NCBI GenBank assembly: GCA_958420075.1 | Contig: CATZIM010000011.1 | Coordinates: forward strand, 1-17,389 | Direction: 5' to 3' | Source of the DNA: an uncultured Clostridia bacterium | GTDB taxonomy: Bacteria > Bacillota > Clostridia > Lachnospirales > Anaerotignaceae | DNA: 17,389 nucleotides | Translations under genes and position numbers: made by a program | Shown here: positions 1-7,322 of the stretch, one piece after another | How positions within the stretch are numbered: position 1 is the first letter of the stretch | Layout: each line of letters starts with the position of its first letter | The notes under the pieces: generated by a model | What the model was told of the DNA's origin: nothing | Databases searched by the model: none | What the model saw: the letters and a program-made list of their open reading frames with translations, nothing else

Positions 1-3000
1 TGATCAGGGAAGGACCTTTGTAAGCTTCTGCTTCTTTCAGGGCTTTGATCAGCTGTGCAGGGTTAGCGCCCAGAGCAACCTGTGCAACGTAGATGTAGCC
101 GTAGCTCATTGCCAGCATACCCAGGTCTTTCTTCACAGTTGCTTTACCGCCTGCTGCGAACTGTGCCACAGCGCCGATAGGTGTTGCTTTAGAGGACTGA
201 CCGCCTGTGTTGGAGTAAACTTCTGTGTCAACAACCAGTACGTTTACGTCTGCGCCGGAAGCCAGTACGTGGTCCAGACCGCCGTAACCGATGTCGTATG
301 CCCAGCCGTCGCCGCCGTACATCCACATGGATTTCTTGGTCAGGTGTTCTTTGTTGTCCAGAATGAAGGCTTTCAGGTCTGCTGCTTCGCCGCTTACGGA
401 AACTTTTTCCAGAGCTGCCAGCAGAACTTTGGTGTCTTCTTTGCTTCTGTGACCGTCATCGTAGTTTGCCAGCCATACGTCAGCTGCTGCTTTCAGATCT
501 GCATCGTCGGTGAGAGCCAGCAGTTCTTTCAGCTTCATAGTTACGCGTTCTCTCTGCTGTTCTACTGCCAGAACCATACCCAGGGAGAATTCTGCGTTAT
601 TTTCAAACAGGGAGTTGCTCCATGCGGGGCCCCAGCCTTCTTTGTTTGTTGTGTAAGGTACGCAAGGTGCAGCAGCGCCCCAAGCCTGTGTGCAGCCTGT
701 AGCGTTTGCCAGATACATGCGATCGCCGTACAGCTGTGTCATCAGTTTTGCGTAAGCTGTTTCGCCGCAGCCTGCACATGCGCCGGAGAATTCCAGCAGA
801 GGCTGTTCGAACTGAGAACCTTTTACGCTGTATTTGTCCATAGGGTTCTTCTTATCGGACAGAGCAAGAGAGAAGTCCCAGTTAGGCTGTTCGTGCATCT
901 GTGTATCCAGAGGTTTCATTACCAGTGCTTTTTCTTTTGCGGGACATGCTGTTACGCAGACACCGCAGCCCTGGCAGTCCAGAGGATCCACCTGGATGCG
1001 GAAACGATACTGAGCGATTTCGCCAGCGCCTTTTGCGGGTTCTGTTACGTAGCCTTCGGGGGCGTTCTTCGCTTCTTCTTCTGTCAGCAGGAAAGGACGG
1101 ATACATGCGTGAGGACATACGTAAGAACACTGGTTACACTGGATACATTTTGTTGCATCCCATTCGGGAACGTCGATGGCAACACCACGTTTTTCGTAAG
1201 CGGAAGTACCCAGAGGTACAGTACCGTCTTCTCTGCCAACGAATACGGATACGGGCAGGGAGTCGCCTTTCAGTGCGTTCATGGGAACCAGCAGTTTTTC
1301 AACATATTCAGGCAGAACGCGTTTGATTTCTTCTTTGTCCACGTCTTTTGCGTCTTTCCAGCTTTCGGGAACGTCGATCTTCACCAGACCTGTCAGACCT
1401 GCGTCTACGGCCGCATAGTTCATGTTAACGACTTTTTCACCTTTTTTGCCGTAAGATTTTTCGATGGCTGCTTTCATGTAGCCAACTGCGTCATCAACGG
1501 GGATGATGTTTGCCAGTTTGAAGAATGCGGACTGCAGAACGGAGTTTGTTCTGTTGCCCAGACCGATTTCACGGCAGATTTCAACAGCGTCGATGGTATA
1601 GAAATTGATGTTGTTGTTTGCGATGTAACGTTTTACTTCAGCAGGCAGATGTTTTTCCAGTTCTTCGCCTTTCCAGCCGCAGTTCAGCAGGAAAGTACCG
1701 CCGGGTTTGATTTCGGAAACGATATCATATTTGGAGATGTAGGACTGGTTGTGGCATGCCACAAAGTCTGCTTTGAATACCAGATAGCTGGAGCGGATAG
1801 GCACATCACCGAAACGCAGGTGAGATTTTGTGATACCGCCGGATTTTTTGGTGTCATATTCAAAGTATGCCTGTGCGTATTTATCTGTATGGTCACCGAT
1901 GATCTTGATGGAGTTTTTGTTTGCACCAACAGTACCGTCGGAGCCCAGACCCCAGAATTTGCATGCGATTGTGCTTGCGTCTGTTACTTCGGGTTCTGCG
2001 CCAACTTCGATGGATGTCATGGAAACGTCATCAATGATACCAACGGTGAAGTGGTTTTTCTTTTCGCCTTTCATGTTGTCAAAGACAGCAACAACCTGTG
2101 CGGGTGTTACGTCTTTGGAGGACAGACCGTATCTGCCTGCCAGTACCAGAGGAGTTCTGCCTGCTTCTGTCAGTGCGGAACATACATCCTGGTACAGAGG
2201 TTCGCCCAGTGCGCCGGGTTCTTTTGTTCTGTCCAGAACGGTAACGATTTTTGCTGTTTCAGGCAGTGCGCCCAGGAAATGTTTCAGGGAGAAAGGACGG
2301 TACAGGTGAACCTGCAGGAAACCAACCTTTTCGCCTTTTGCTGTCAGGTGTTCTACAACTTCCTGTGCAGCGCCTGTGATGGAACCCATAGCGATCAGAA
2401 CGTGTTCTGCGTCGGGTGCGCCGAAGTAGTTGAACAGCTGATAGTTTCTGCCTGTGATTTTGTTGATTTCGTGCATGTAGTTTTCCACGATTTCAGGCAG
2501 ACGTGTATAGAAAGGTGTCTGTGCTTCTCTGTTCTGGAAGAATACGTCAGGGTTCTGTACGGTAGAACGCTGTACGGGATGTTCAGGGTTCAGCGCGTTT
2601 TTGCGGAATTTGCGCAGTGCGTCTTCATCCAGCAGTTTTGCGATGTCTTCGTAGTCCATAACTTCGATTTTCTGCAGTTCGTGAGAAGTACGGAAACCGT
2701 CGAAGAAATGCATGAAAGGTACGCTGCCTTTGATGGCTGCCAGATGTGCTACGCCGCCCAGGTCCATAACTTCCTGTACGGAAGCGGAGGAAAGCATTGC
2801 CACACCAATCTGACGACAAGCCATAACGTCGGAATGGTCGCCGAAGATGGAGAAAGCATGTGTACCAACGGTTCTGGAGCTTACATGGAATACGCCGGGT
2901 TTGAGCTGACCGGCAATACGGTAAATGCCGGGGATCATCAGCAGCAGACCCTGAGAAGCTGTGTATGTAGTTGTCAGAGTACCAGCTTCCAGTGCGCCGT

Positions 3001-3217
3001 GCATAGCACCTGCGGCACCTGCTTCGGATTCCATTTCTACCAGACGTACTGTCTGACCAAAGATGTTCTTCTTGCCGTTTGCAGACCAGCTGTCAACGTG
3101 TTCTGCCATGGGAGAAGAGGGGGTAATGGGGTAAATGGTAGCTACTTCTGTAAATGCGTAAGAGATATAAGCAGCTGCTTCATTCCCGTCCATGGTTTTC
3201 ATAATTTTTGTGTTCAT
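1..3217 (-). CDS. nifJ: Pyruvate:ferredoxin (flavodoxin) oxidoreductase, 3' end outside window
   Basis: Converts pyruvate and CoA to acetyl-CoA and CO2, passing electrons to ferredoxin or flavodoxin; a cytoplasmic, oxygen-sensitive enzyme central to clostridial fermentation. About 1072 codons are present; family members are near 1170, so roughly the last 100 residues are missing at the window edge. The N-terminal TPP-contact motif YPITPSSP lies near residue 29-36, with Glu65 and Arg115 where the family has its TPP/pyruvate contacts. A ferredoxin domain carries two CxxCxxCxxxCP clusters near residues 690 and 750. The TPP domain cysteines GACAGCGE lie near 810, and GGDGWAYDIG and YSNTGGQSS near 970-1010. 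The ATG at 3217 is preceded by GAAAGGAG at 7-base spacing, which decides the start. Codon use is strongly biased, with no TTA, CTA or TCA codon over 989 codons, typical of a highly expressed gene. It has its own promoter. The identification is secure. Confidence 0.97.
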   Translation of the reverse strand, partial: MNTKIMKTMDGNEAAAYISYAFTEVATIYPITPSSPMAEHVDSWSANGKKNIFGQTVRLVEMESEAGAAGAMHGALEAGTLTTTYTASQGLLLMIPGIYRIAGQLKPGVFHVSSRTVGTHAFSIFGDHSDVMACRQIGVAMLSSASVQEVMDLGGVAHLAAIKGSVPFMHFFDGFRTSHELQKIEVMDYEDIAKLLDEDALRKFRKNALNPEHPVQRSTVQNPDVFFQNREAQTPFYTRLPEIVENYMHEINKITGRNYQLFNYFGAPDAEHVLIAMGSITGAAQEVVEHLTAKGEKVGFLQVHLYRPFSLKHFLGALPETAKIVTVLDRTKEPGALGEPLYQDVCSALTEAGRTPLVLAGRYGLSSKDVTPAQVVAVFDNMKGEKKNHFTVGIIDDVSMTSIEVGAEPEVTDASTIACKFWGLGSDGTVGANKNSIKIIGDHTDKYAQAYFEYDTKKSGGITKSHLRFGDVPIRSSYLVFKADFVACHNQSYISKYDIVSEIKPGGTFLLNCGWKGEELEKHLPAEVKRYIANNNINFYTIDAVEICREIGLGNRTNSVLQSAFFKLANIIPVDDAVGYMKAAIEKSYGKKGEKVVNMNYAAVDAGLTGLVKIDVPESWKDAKDVDKEEIKRVLPEYVEKLLVPMNALKGDSLPVSVFVGREDGTVPLGTSAYEKRGVAIDVPEWDATKCIQCNQCSYVCPHACIRPFLLTEEEAKNAPEGYVTEPAKGAGEIAQYRFRIQVDPLDCQGCGVCVTACPAKEKALVMKPLDTQMHEQPNWDFSLALSDKKNPMDKYSVKGSQFEQPLLEFSGACAGCGETAYAKLMTQLYGDRMYLANATGCTQAWGAAAPCVPYTTNKEGWGPAWSNSLFENNAEFSLGMVLAVEQQRERVTMKLKELLALTDDADLKAAADVWLANYDDGHRSKEDTKVLLAALEKVSVSGEAADLKAFILDNKEHLTKKSMWMYGGDGWAYDIGYGGLDHVLASGADVNVLVVDTEVYSNTGGQSSKATPIGAVAQFAAGGKATVKKDLGMLAMSYGYIYVAQVALGANPAQLIKALKEAEAYKGPSLI

Positions 3218-3268
3218 GGAAAAACTCCTTTCATATAAATAAAATGTCCCCGTAATAACTGTAATTTT

Positions 3269-3297
3269 ATGATAATGTATTCTGCATACACTGTCAA
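3269..3297 (-). promoter_or_regulatory. nifJ sigma-A promoter
   Basis: Read on the minus strand: TTGACA (3292-3297), 17-base spacer, TATCAT (3269-3274). The -35 is perfect and the -10 matches 5 of 6. Transcription would start near 3262, giving a leader of about 45 bases before nifJ. High strength fits the codon bias of the gene. Confidence 0.82.
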
Positions 3298-3450
3298 GAA
3301 ATTACCAAGAAGAAAATAAAAAAAGTCAATTTGTTTGACATTCGACGGGAATTTTATGCAATTTGCCCATAAAAAATTCGGGAAAAAGGAGAAAACAGGA
3401 AAAATAGAGCAAAAATGAGATGGAATATCTGTGTACGGAAAAAAGAAAAA

Positions 3451-3465
3451 ACAATAATTTATTGT
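3451..3465. repeat. Perfect palindrome ACAATAA-T-TTATTGT
   Basis: Two 7-base arms around a single T. It is AT-only apart from one C/G pair. It could be a protein site or chance in AT-rich DNA. It does not match the Rex-type TTGT...ACAA operator orientation. Confidence 0.4.
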
Positions 3466-3502
3466 ATTTTCGTTGATACATCGCCAAAATAACAGGCGGT
3501 GA

Positions 3503-3518
3503 CATTTCCGCGGAAATG
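3503..3518. promoter_or_regulatory. Perfect 16-base palindrome, candidate operator
   Basis: CATTTCCGCGGAAATG is exactly self-complementary with no loop, GC-rich at its centre and set in AT-rich DNA, 114 bases before the start of the rightward gene and about 205 bases upstream of the nifJ -35. The form suits a dimeric repressor or activator. No known operator consensus is recognised. Confidence 0.45.
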
Positions 3519-3631
3519 GAAACAACAGGAAAATTAAGAAAAACAAAGGCCTAAATCTCGAAAAAACAAAGGATTGTATGACAAAAAATGCAAAAAGATT
3601 GTTTATGAATTAACAAATGGGAGGTGTTTCC

Positions 3632-4546
3632 ATGGAAATCATCAACATCACATGTCTGCGGCAGAAATCCCAGCGGCACCGTCCCAAATGGGTGGGGAAA
3701 CTGCCGGAAAGATTGGCGGAGAAATGGCAGCTGAAGTATTGCCCCTGGGTGGAAACAGCAGAGGGCTGCTGGTGTTTGCAAACAGACCGGGATGGCTGTT
3801 TTTTGCCTCCATGGCGGGAAAAAGCCAGAGAGCTGCTGGAACAGGCAGCAAAGCAGGGGGCAAAAATCGCCCTTTCTCCCATGGCGGCAGACCTGCCCCA
3901 AGATATTTTGCCCTTTGCCACAGGACGAAAACTCTATGCCATATTCGGAGCGGAAGGGGCAGCCACAGGACTGGAAGCCATGGGCAAACGGCCGGAAGGA
4001 GCATCTTTTGTGGTGGCAGACGGCGGCGGATGGGAAACGGAAGCGGTGCTGGCGGCTTTACCCGGCTGGGTGAACCGTCTGGGCATCCTCACAGACCGCC
4101 AGCCTTTTTTCGTGTCCTGGCAGGAACGGTTTCTGGAGGAAAGAGGGCTGGTGGTGGAAGTGTTCAGCTCCGTAGGCTATGGGGTTTTTCGAGAGGCGGA
4201 TGTGGTGCTTTCCTGTGCCAAGGGCAATGGCGCCATGGCTTATGCGCTGGCGGAAGGGGCTGTGTTTCTGGATTTGGTGGGCAATGGTACCGTTACGGAG
4301 AGTATTGCTCTTCGCCGCTCGGATGTGCTGGCGGCAGACGGCTTTTTCTTCGGCACCCAAAAAGAGATGGAAGCAGGCGCCCTGACAGAAGCCCGTGCAT
4401 ATTGTGAAAACCAGATGTTTCGGGCATATTTTAACGCGCTGGGAGCGGAAAAAGCGGCGGAGGCAAAAGCCCAGCTGGGACAGCTTTGTCCCGTTGGTTT
4501 TCTTCTGGGTGGAAAAAGACGAAAAATTCCGAAAAAACAGGGATAA
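3632..4546 (+). CDS. Unrecognised protein, possible Rossmann-like fold
   Basis: A 304-residue soluble protein I cannot assign. An in-frame ATG lies at 3617, but the GGGAGG at 3619-3624 is ideally placed (7 bases) for the ATG at 3632, so the shorter start is chosen. There is no signal peptide or membrane segment. The first 60 residues are rich in Trp, Cys and Lys/Arg. The middle has alternating hydrophobic strands and glycine-rich turns, for example FVVADGGGW, NRLGILTDRQ and ADVVLSCAKGNGAMAYALAEG, reminiscent of a nucleotide-binding Rossmann fold (inference only). The tail is basic (GGKRRKIPKKQG). Codon use is GC-rich (many GGG, GCG, CTG) and differs from nifJ and greA, suggesting modest expression. 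It stands alone: greA has its own promoter just downstream, and no clear terminator separates them. Confidence 0.75.
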   Translation: MEIINITCLRQKSQRHRPKWVGKLPERLAEKWQLKYCPWVETAEGCWCLQTDRDGCFLPPWREKARELLEQAAKQGAKIALSPMAADLPQDILPFATGRKLYAIFGAEGAATGLEAMGKRPEGASFVVADGGGWETEAVLAALPGWVNRLGILTDRQPFFVSWQERFLEERGLVVEVFSSVGYGVFREADVVLSCAKGNGAMAYALAEGAVFLDLVGNGTVTESIALRRSDVLAADGFFFGTQKEMEAGALTEARAYCENQMFRAYFNALGAEKAAEAKAQLGQLCPVGFLLGGKRRKIPKKQG

Positions 4547-4571
4547 AATCGCATTTTCCCGGGAGAAAACA

Positions 4572-4601
4572 TTGACAAAATTACTTACCTTAGTATATAA
4601 T
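4572..4601 (+). promoter_or_regulatory. greA-lysS sigma-A promoter
   Basis: TTGACA (4572-4577) and TATAAT (4596-4601) are both perfect consensus, with an 18-base spacer. Start of transcription is expected near 4608, leaving a leader of about 108 bases before greA. Confidence 0.88.
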
Positions 4602-4607
4602 TTATCA

Positions 4608-4634
4608 ATGAATTTTCGGAGGGCATTTCGGTAA
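4608..4634 (+). CDS. Possible leaderless 8-codon leader peptide
   Basis: ATG at 4608-4610 coincides with the expected transcription start. The frame reads MNFRRAFR then TAA. Three of eight codons are arginine (CGG, AGG, CGG), which are probably rare here. It runs through the 5' arm and loop of the first leader hairpin and stops just before the 3' arm, so a ribosome on it would melt that hairpin. There is no ribosome binding site. It may be coincidence. Confidence 0.2.
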   Translation: MNFRRAFR

Positions 4635-4666
4635 GCCCTCCCTTTTCCTTGTAATATCAAGGAAAA
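4618..4666 (+). promoter_or_regulatory. Two tandem hairpins in the greA leader
   Basis: Hairpin 1: GGAGGGC (4618-4624) pairs perfectly with GCCCTCC (4635-4641) over a 10-base loop. Hairpin 2: TTTTCCTTG (4643-4651) pairs perfectly with CAAGGAAAA (4658-4666) over a 6-base loop. They are adjacent, one base apart. Neither has a following run of T, so neither is a plain terminator. They may stabilise the 5' end or act in leader control; no known riboswitch is recognised. Confidence 0.5.
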
Positions 4667-4716
4667 TCCCTATTTTTGAAAAATTGGATAAAACCCGCAA
4701 GGAGATGAAATAAGCA

Positions 4717-5196
4717 ATGGCAGAAGCAAAAAAAGTAGTTATGACCTATGACGGTCTGAAAAAAATGGAACAGGAACTGGAAAACCTGAAAACCGTACGC
4801 AGAAAAGAAGTAGCAGAAAAGATCAAAGAAGCCAGAGGACAGGGCGACTTGTCTGAAAACGCCGAATATGACGCTGCGAAAGAAGAACAGGGCGAAATCG
4901 AAAGCCGTATCGTACAGCTGGAAAACCTGCTGCGCAACGCGGAAGTTATTGACGAAGACGTGCTGAAAATGGACGTAGTTAACCTGGGCTCCAAAGTAAC
5001 AGTACTGGACGTGGAATTTGACGAAGAAATGGAATACACCATCGTTGGTTCCACAGAAGCAGACCCTATGAACGGCAGAATCTCTAACGAATCCCCTCTG
5101 GGCATGGCACTGCTGGGTCAGAAGGTAGGCGCAACCGTTATGGCAGATACACCCGACGGCGAAGTAGCATTTAAAATTCTGAACATCCAGAAATAA
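4717..5196 (+). CDS. greA: Transcription elongation factor GreA
   Basis: Rescues backtracked RNA polymerase by entering the secondary channel and stimulating cleavage of the RNA 3' end. The protein is 159 residues, the usual GreA length (about 158). Residues 1-75 form the antiparallel coiled coil, with the conserved tip [16 protein letters not shown] at 43-58; the acidic Asp44 and Glu47 correspond to the metal-binding pair at the loop tip. The C-terminal globular half follows, containing [22 protein letters not shown] lies about 11 bases before the ATG, a slightly long spacing. lysS follows after 43 bases with no terminator, so the two form an operon behind the promoter at 4572-4601. Codons are highly biased, as in nifJ. 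Confidence 0.97.
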   Translation: MAEAKKVVMTYDGLKKMEQELENLKTVRRKEVAEKIKEARGQGDLSENAEYDAAKEEQGEIESRIVQLENLLRNAEVIDEDVLKMDVVNLGSKVTVLDVEFDEEMEYTIVGSTEADPMNGRISNESPLGMALLGQKVGATVMADTPDGEVAFKILNIQK

Positions 5197-5239
5197 TTTT
5201 ATTTTTGCATAAGAGAACACGGAAACGGAGGAAAACAAA

Positions 5240-7177
5240 GTGGCAGAACAGAACAACCAGCCTGCACAGGAAATGACACAGCAGGAACTGAGCGAACAGA
5301 TCAAAATCAGACGGGAAAAACTGGCACAGCTTCAGGCTGAAGGCAAAGACCCCTTTGAAATTACAAAATGCGAAGTAACACATCACAGCGATGAAATCAA
5401 AGATAACTTCGACGAACTGGAAGGCAAAGACGTTGCCATCGCCGGCAGACTTATGAGCAAACGTATCATGGGTAAAGCGTCCTTCTGCAACATCCAGGAC
5501 AGAAACGGCAACATCCAGTCTTATGTAAGCCGTAACGACATCGGCGATGAAGCTTATGCCGCATTCAAAAAATTCGACATCGGCGACCTGATCAGCATCA
5601 AAGGCTTCGTATTCAAAACAAAAACAGGGGAAGTTTCCGTACACGCAAAAGAAGTGACACTGCTGTCCAAGAGCCTGCAGGTACTGCCCGAAAAATTCCA
5701 CGGTCTGAAAGACCAGGAACTGCGTTACCGTCAGAGATATCTGGACCTGATCGTAAACCCCGAAGTGCGTGACACATTCATCAAACGTTCCCGCATCATC
5801 ACAGAAATCCGTAAATTCCTGGATGGCAAGGGCTTCCTGGAAGTGGAAACACCTGTACTGCAGACCATTCCCGGCGGTGCTTCCGCAAGACCTTTCATCA
5901 CACACCATAACACACTGGATATCGACATGTACTGCCGTATCGCCCTGGAACTGCCTCTGAAACGTCTGATCGTCGGCGGTTTTGAACGTGTGTATGAAAT
6001 CGGCCGTGTATTCCGTAACGAAGGTATCTCCGTTCGTCATAACCCCGAATTCACCCTGATGGAACTGTATCAGGCTTACACAGACTACAACGGCATGATG
6101 GACATCACAGAAGAAATGTTCCGTACCGTTGCTCAGAACGTACTGGGTACCACAAAAGTGGTTTACGGCGGTCACGAACTGGATCTGGGCAAACCTTTCG
6201 CAAGAAAGACAATGGTGGACGCTGTTAAAGAATTCTCCGGCGTAGACTTCGACCAGGTAGCTGATACAGCAGAAGCAAAGAGAATCGCTGACGAACATCA
6301 TGTAGAATATGAAGAACGTCATGTAAAAGGCGATATCCTGAACCTGTTCTTCGAAGAATTCGTAGAAAAGAACCTGATTCAGCCTACATTCATCATTGAC
6401 TACCCCGTAGAAATCTCTCCTCTGACAAAGAGAAAACCCGATAAACCGGAATTCACAGAACGTTTCGAACTGTTTATCGTTGGTAGAGAATACGGCAACG
6501 CATACTCCGAACTGAATGACCCCATCGACCAGCGTCATCGTTTCGAATATCAGGAATACCTGAGAGAAGCAGGCGACGACGAAGCAAACATGATCGACGA
6601 AGACTTCCTGACAGCTCTGGAATATGGTATGCCTCCTACAGGCGGTCTGGGCGTAGGTATCGACAGATTCGTTATGCTGCTGACAGAATCCGTTTCCATC
6701 AGAGACGTTATTCTGTTCCCCACAATGAAACCCCTGGACATGCCTAAGAAAGCAGAAACAAAAGCTCCTGCTGCTGTGGCTGCTCCCGTTACAGAAAAAA
6801 TCGACTTCTCCAACGTAAAGGTAGAACCTTTGTTTGAAGAATTCGTGGACTTCGATACATTCGCAAAATCCGACTATAGAGCCGTAAAAGTAAAAGCATG
6901 TGAAGCAGTGCCTAAGAGCAAAAAACTGCTGAAATTCGTGCTGGATGACGGCAGCGGCACAGATCGTGTGATCCTGAGCGGTATCCACGATTACTATGAA
7001 CCCGAAGAACTGGTAGGCAAGACCTGCATCGCGATCACAAACCTGCCTCCTCGTAACATGATGGGCATTGATTCTTGTGGTATGCTGATCTCTGCTGTTC
7101 ATGAAGTGGATGGTCACGAAGGTCTGAACCTGCTGATGGTGGATGACAGAATCCCCGCAGGTGCAAAACTGTACTAA
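5240..7177 (+). CDS. lysS: Class II lysyl-tRNA synthetase with C-terminal tRNA-binding domain
   Basis: Charges tRNA-Lys with lysine in the cytoplasm. The protein is 645 residues; ordinary bacterial LysS is about 490-510. Domains: N-terminal helix (1-45), OB-fold anticodon-binding domain (about 60-150), class II catalytic core (about 165-497) with motif 2 at [15 protein letters not shown] (248-262) and motif 3 at [13 protein letters not shown] (468-480). A linker rich in Ala, Lys and Pro (about 501-520) leads to a C-terminal domain (about 530-645) resembling the MetRS beta/Trbp111/EMAP-II tRNA-binding fold, shown by [25 protein letters not shown] and [19 protein letters not shown]. The start is GTG at 5240, with GGAGG at 5227-5231 and 8-base spacing. 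It is co-transcribed with greA and ends at the terminator at 7195-7230. Confidence 0.96.
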   Translation: MAEQNNQPAQEMTQQELSEQIKIRREKLAQLQAEGKDPFEITKCEVTHHSDEIKDNFDELEGKDVAIAGRLMSKRIMGKASFCNIQDRNGNIQSYVSRNDIGDEAYAAFKKFDIGDLISIKGFVFKTKTGEVSVHAKEVTLLSKSLQVLPEKFHGLKDQELRYRQRYLDLIVNPEVRDTFIKRSRIITEIRKFLDGKGFLEVETPVLQTIPGGASARPFITHHNTLDIDMYCRIALELPLKRLIVGGFERVYEIGRVFRNEGISVRHNPEFTLMELYQAYTDYNGMMDITEEMFRTVAQNVLGTTKVVYGGHELDLGKPFARKTMVDAVKEFSGVDFDQVADTAEAKRIADEHHVEYEERHVKGDILNLFFEEFVEKNLIQPTFIIDYPVEISPLTKRKPDKPEFTERFELFIVGREYGNAYSELNDPIDQRHRFEYQEYLREAGDDEANMIDEDFLTALEYGMPPTGGLGVGIDRFVMLLTESVSIRDVILFPTMKPLDMPKKAETKAPAAVAAPVTEKIDFSNVKVEPLFEEFVDFDTFAKSDYRAVKVKACEAVPKSKKLLKFVLDDGSGTDRVILSGIHDYYEPEELVGKTCIAITNLPPRNMMGIDSCGMLISAVHEVDGHEGLNLLMVDDRIPAGAKLY

Positions 7178-7194
7178 TTAATAAGTAGAAATGT

Positions 7195-7230
7195 AAAAGG
7201 CGTTTTCTCGTAAGAGGAAACGCCTTTTTT
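7195..7230 (+). terminator. greA-lysS intrinsic terminator
   Basis: AAAAGGCGTTTTCTC (7195-7209) pairs with GAGGAAACGCCTTTT (7214-7228) with one G-T wobble and a GTAA loop, followed by T residues. It begins 18 bases after the lysS stop. The A-run on the left makes it potentially active in both directions. The left arm is nearly identical to the terminator at 15901-15934. Confidence 0.9.
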
Positions 7231-7250
7231 GTACCAAATAGGCATAACAA

Positions 7251-7294
7251 AACCCCCTTTTGTATCATCATTCGTTCCGATACAAAAGGGGGTT
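7251..7294 (-). terminator. Terminator of the amidohydrolase-MFS operon
   Basis: AACCCCCTTTTGTATC (7251-7266) pairs perfectly over 16 bases with 7279-7294, with a 12-base loop. On the minus strand it is followed by TTGTT, giving GGGGGTTTTGTT, as expected for the leftward MFS gene ending at 7323. The plus side has CGTTTTT after it, so it may also back up the lysS terminator. Convergent genes meet here. Confidence 0.85.
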
Positions 7295-7322
7295 CGTTTT
7301 TCAGAGGGAGTTTTTTCTATCT

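Larger units (their letters stand above)
3218..3631. other. Divergent intergenic region between nifJ and the 304-residue gene
   Basis: AT-rich, 414 bases, no credible gene. It holds the nifJ promoter and two perfect palindromes (3451-3465 and 3503-3518, listed separately). A plus-strand TTGACA at 3335-3340 has only a weak -10 (TGCAAT, 16-base spacer), so the promoter of the rightward gene is not resolved. No terminator is seen. Confidence 0.6.

Noticed and set aside
269..3238. 989-codon open frame on the plus strand opposite nifJ
   Set aside because: It is codon-aligned antisense of nifJ, Cys/Phe-rich with no recognisable domain, and is explained by nifJ avoiding TTA, CTA and TCA.
3451..3465. 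Possible Rex operator in the nifJ upstream region
   Set aside because: The palindrome is ACAAT...ATTGT, the reverse of the TTGT...ACAA Rex arrangement.
3494..3515. GG-N10-GC spacing on the plus strand upstream of the unknown gene
   Set aside because: Both elements (CGGTGA, CCGCG) are poor and arise from the palindrome at 3503-3518.
4551..4566. Possible terminator of the unknown gene (TTTTC-CCGGGA-GAAAA)
   Set aside because: Stem only 5 AT-rich pairs and no T run; it directly precedes the greA promoter.
5171..7117. 648-codon open frame on the minus strand opposite lysS
   Set aside because: Codon-aligned shadow of lysS with implausible Phe/Cys/His-rich composition.
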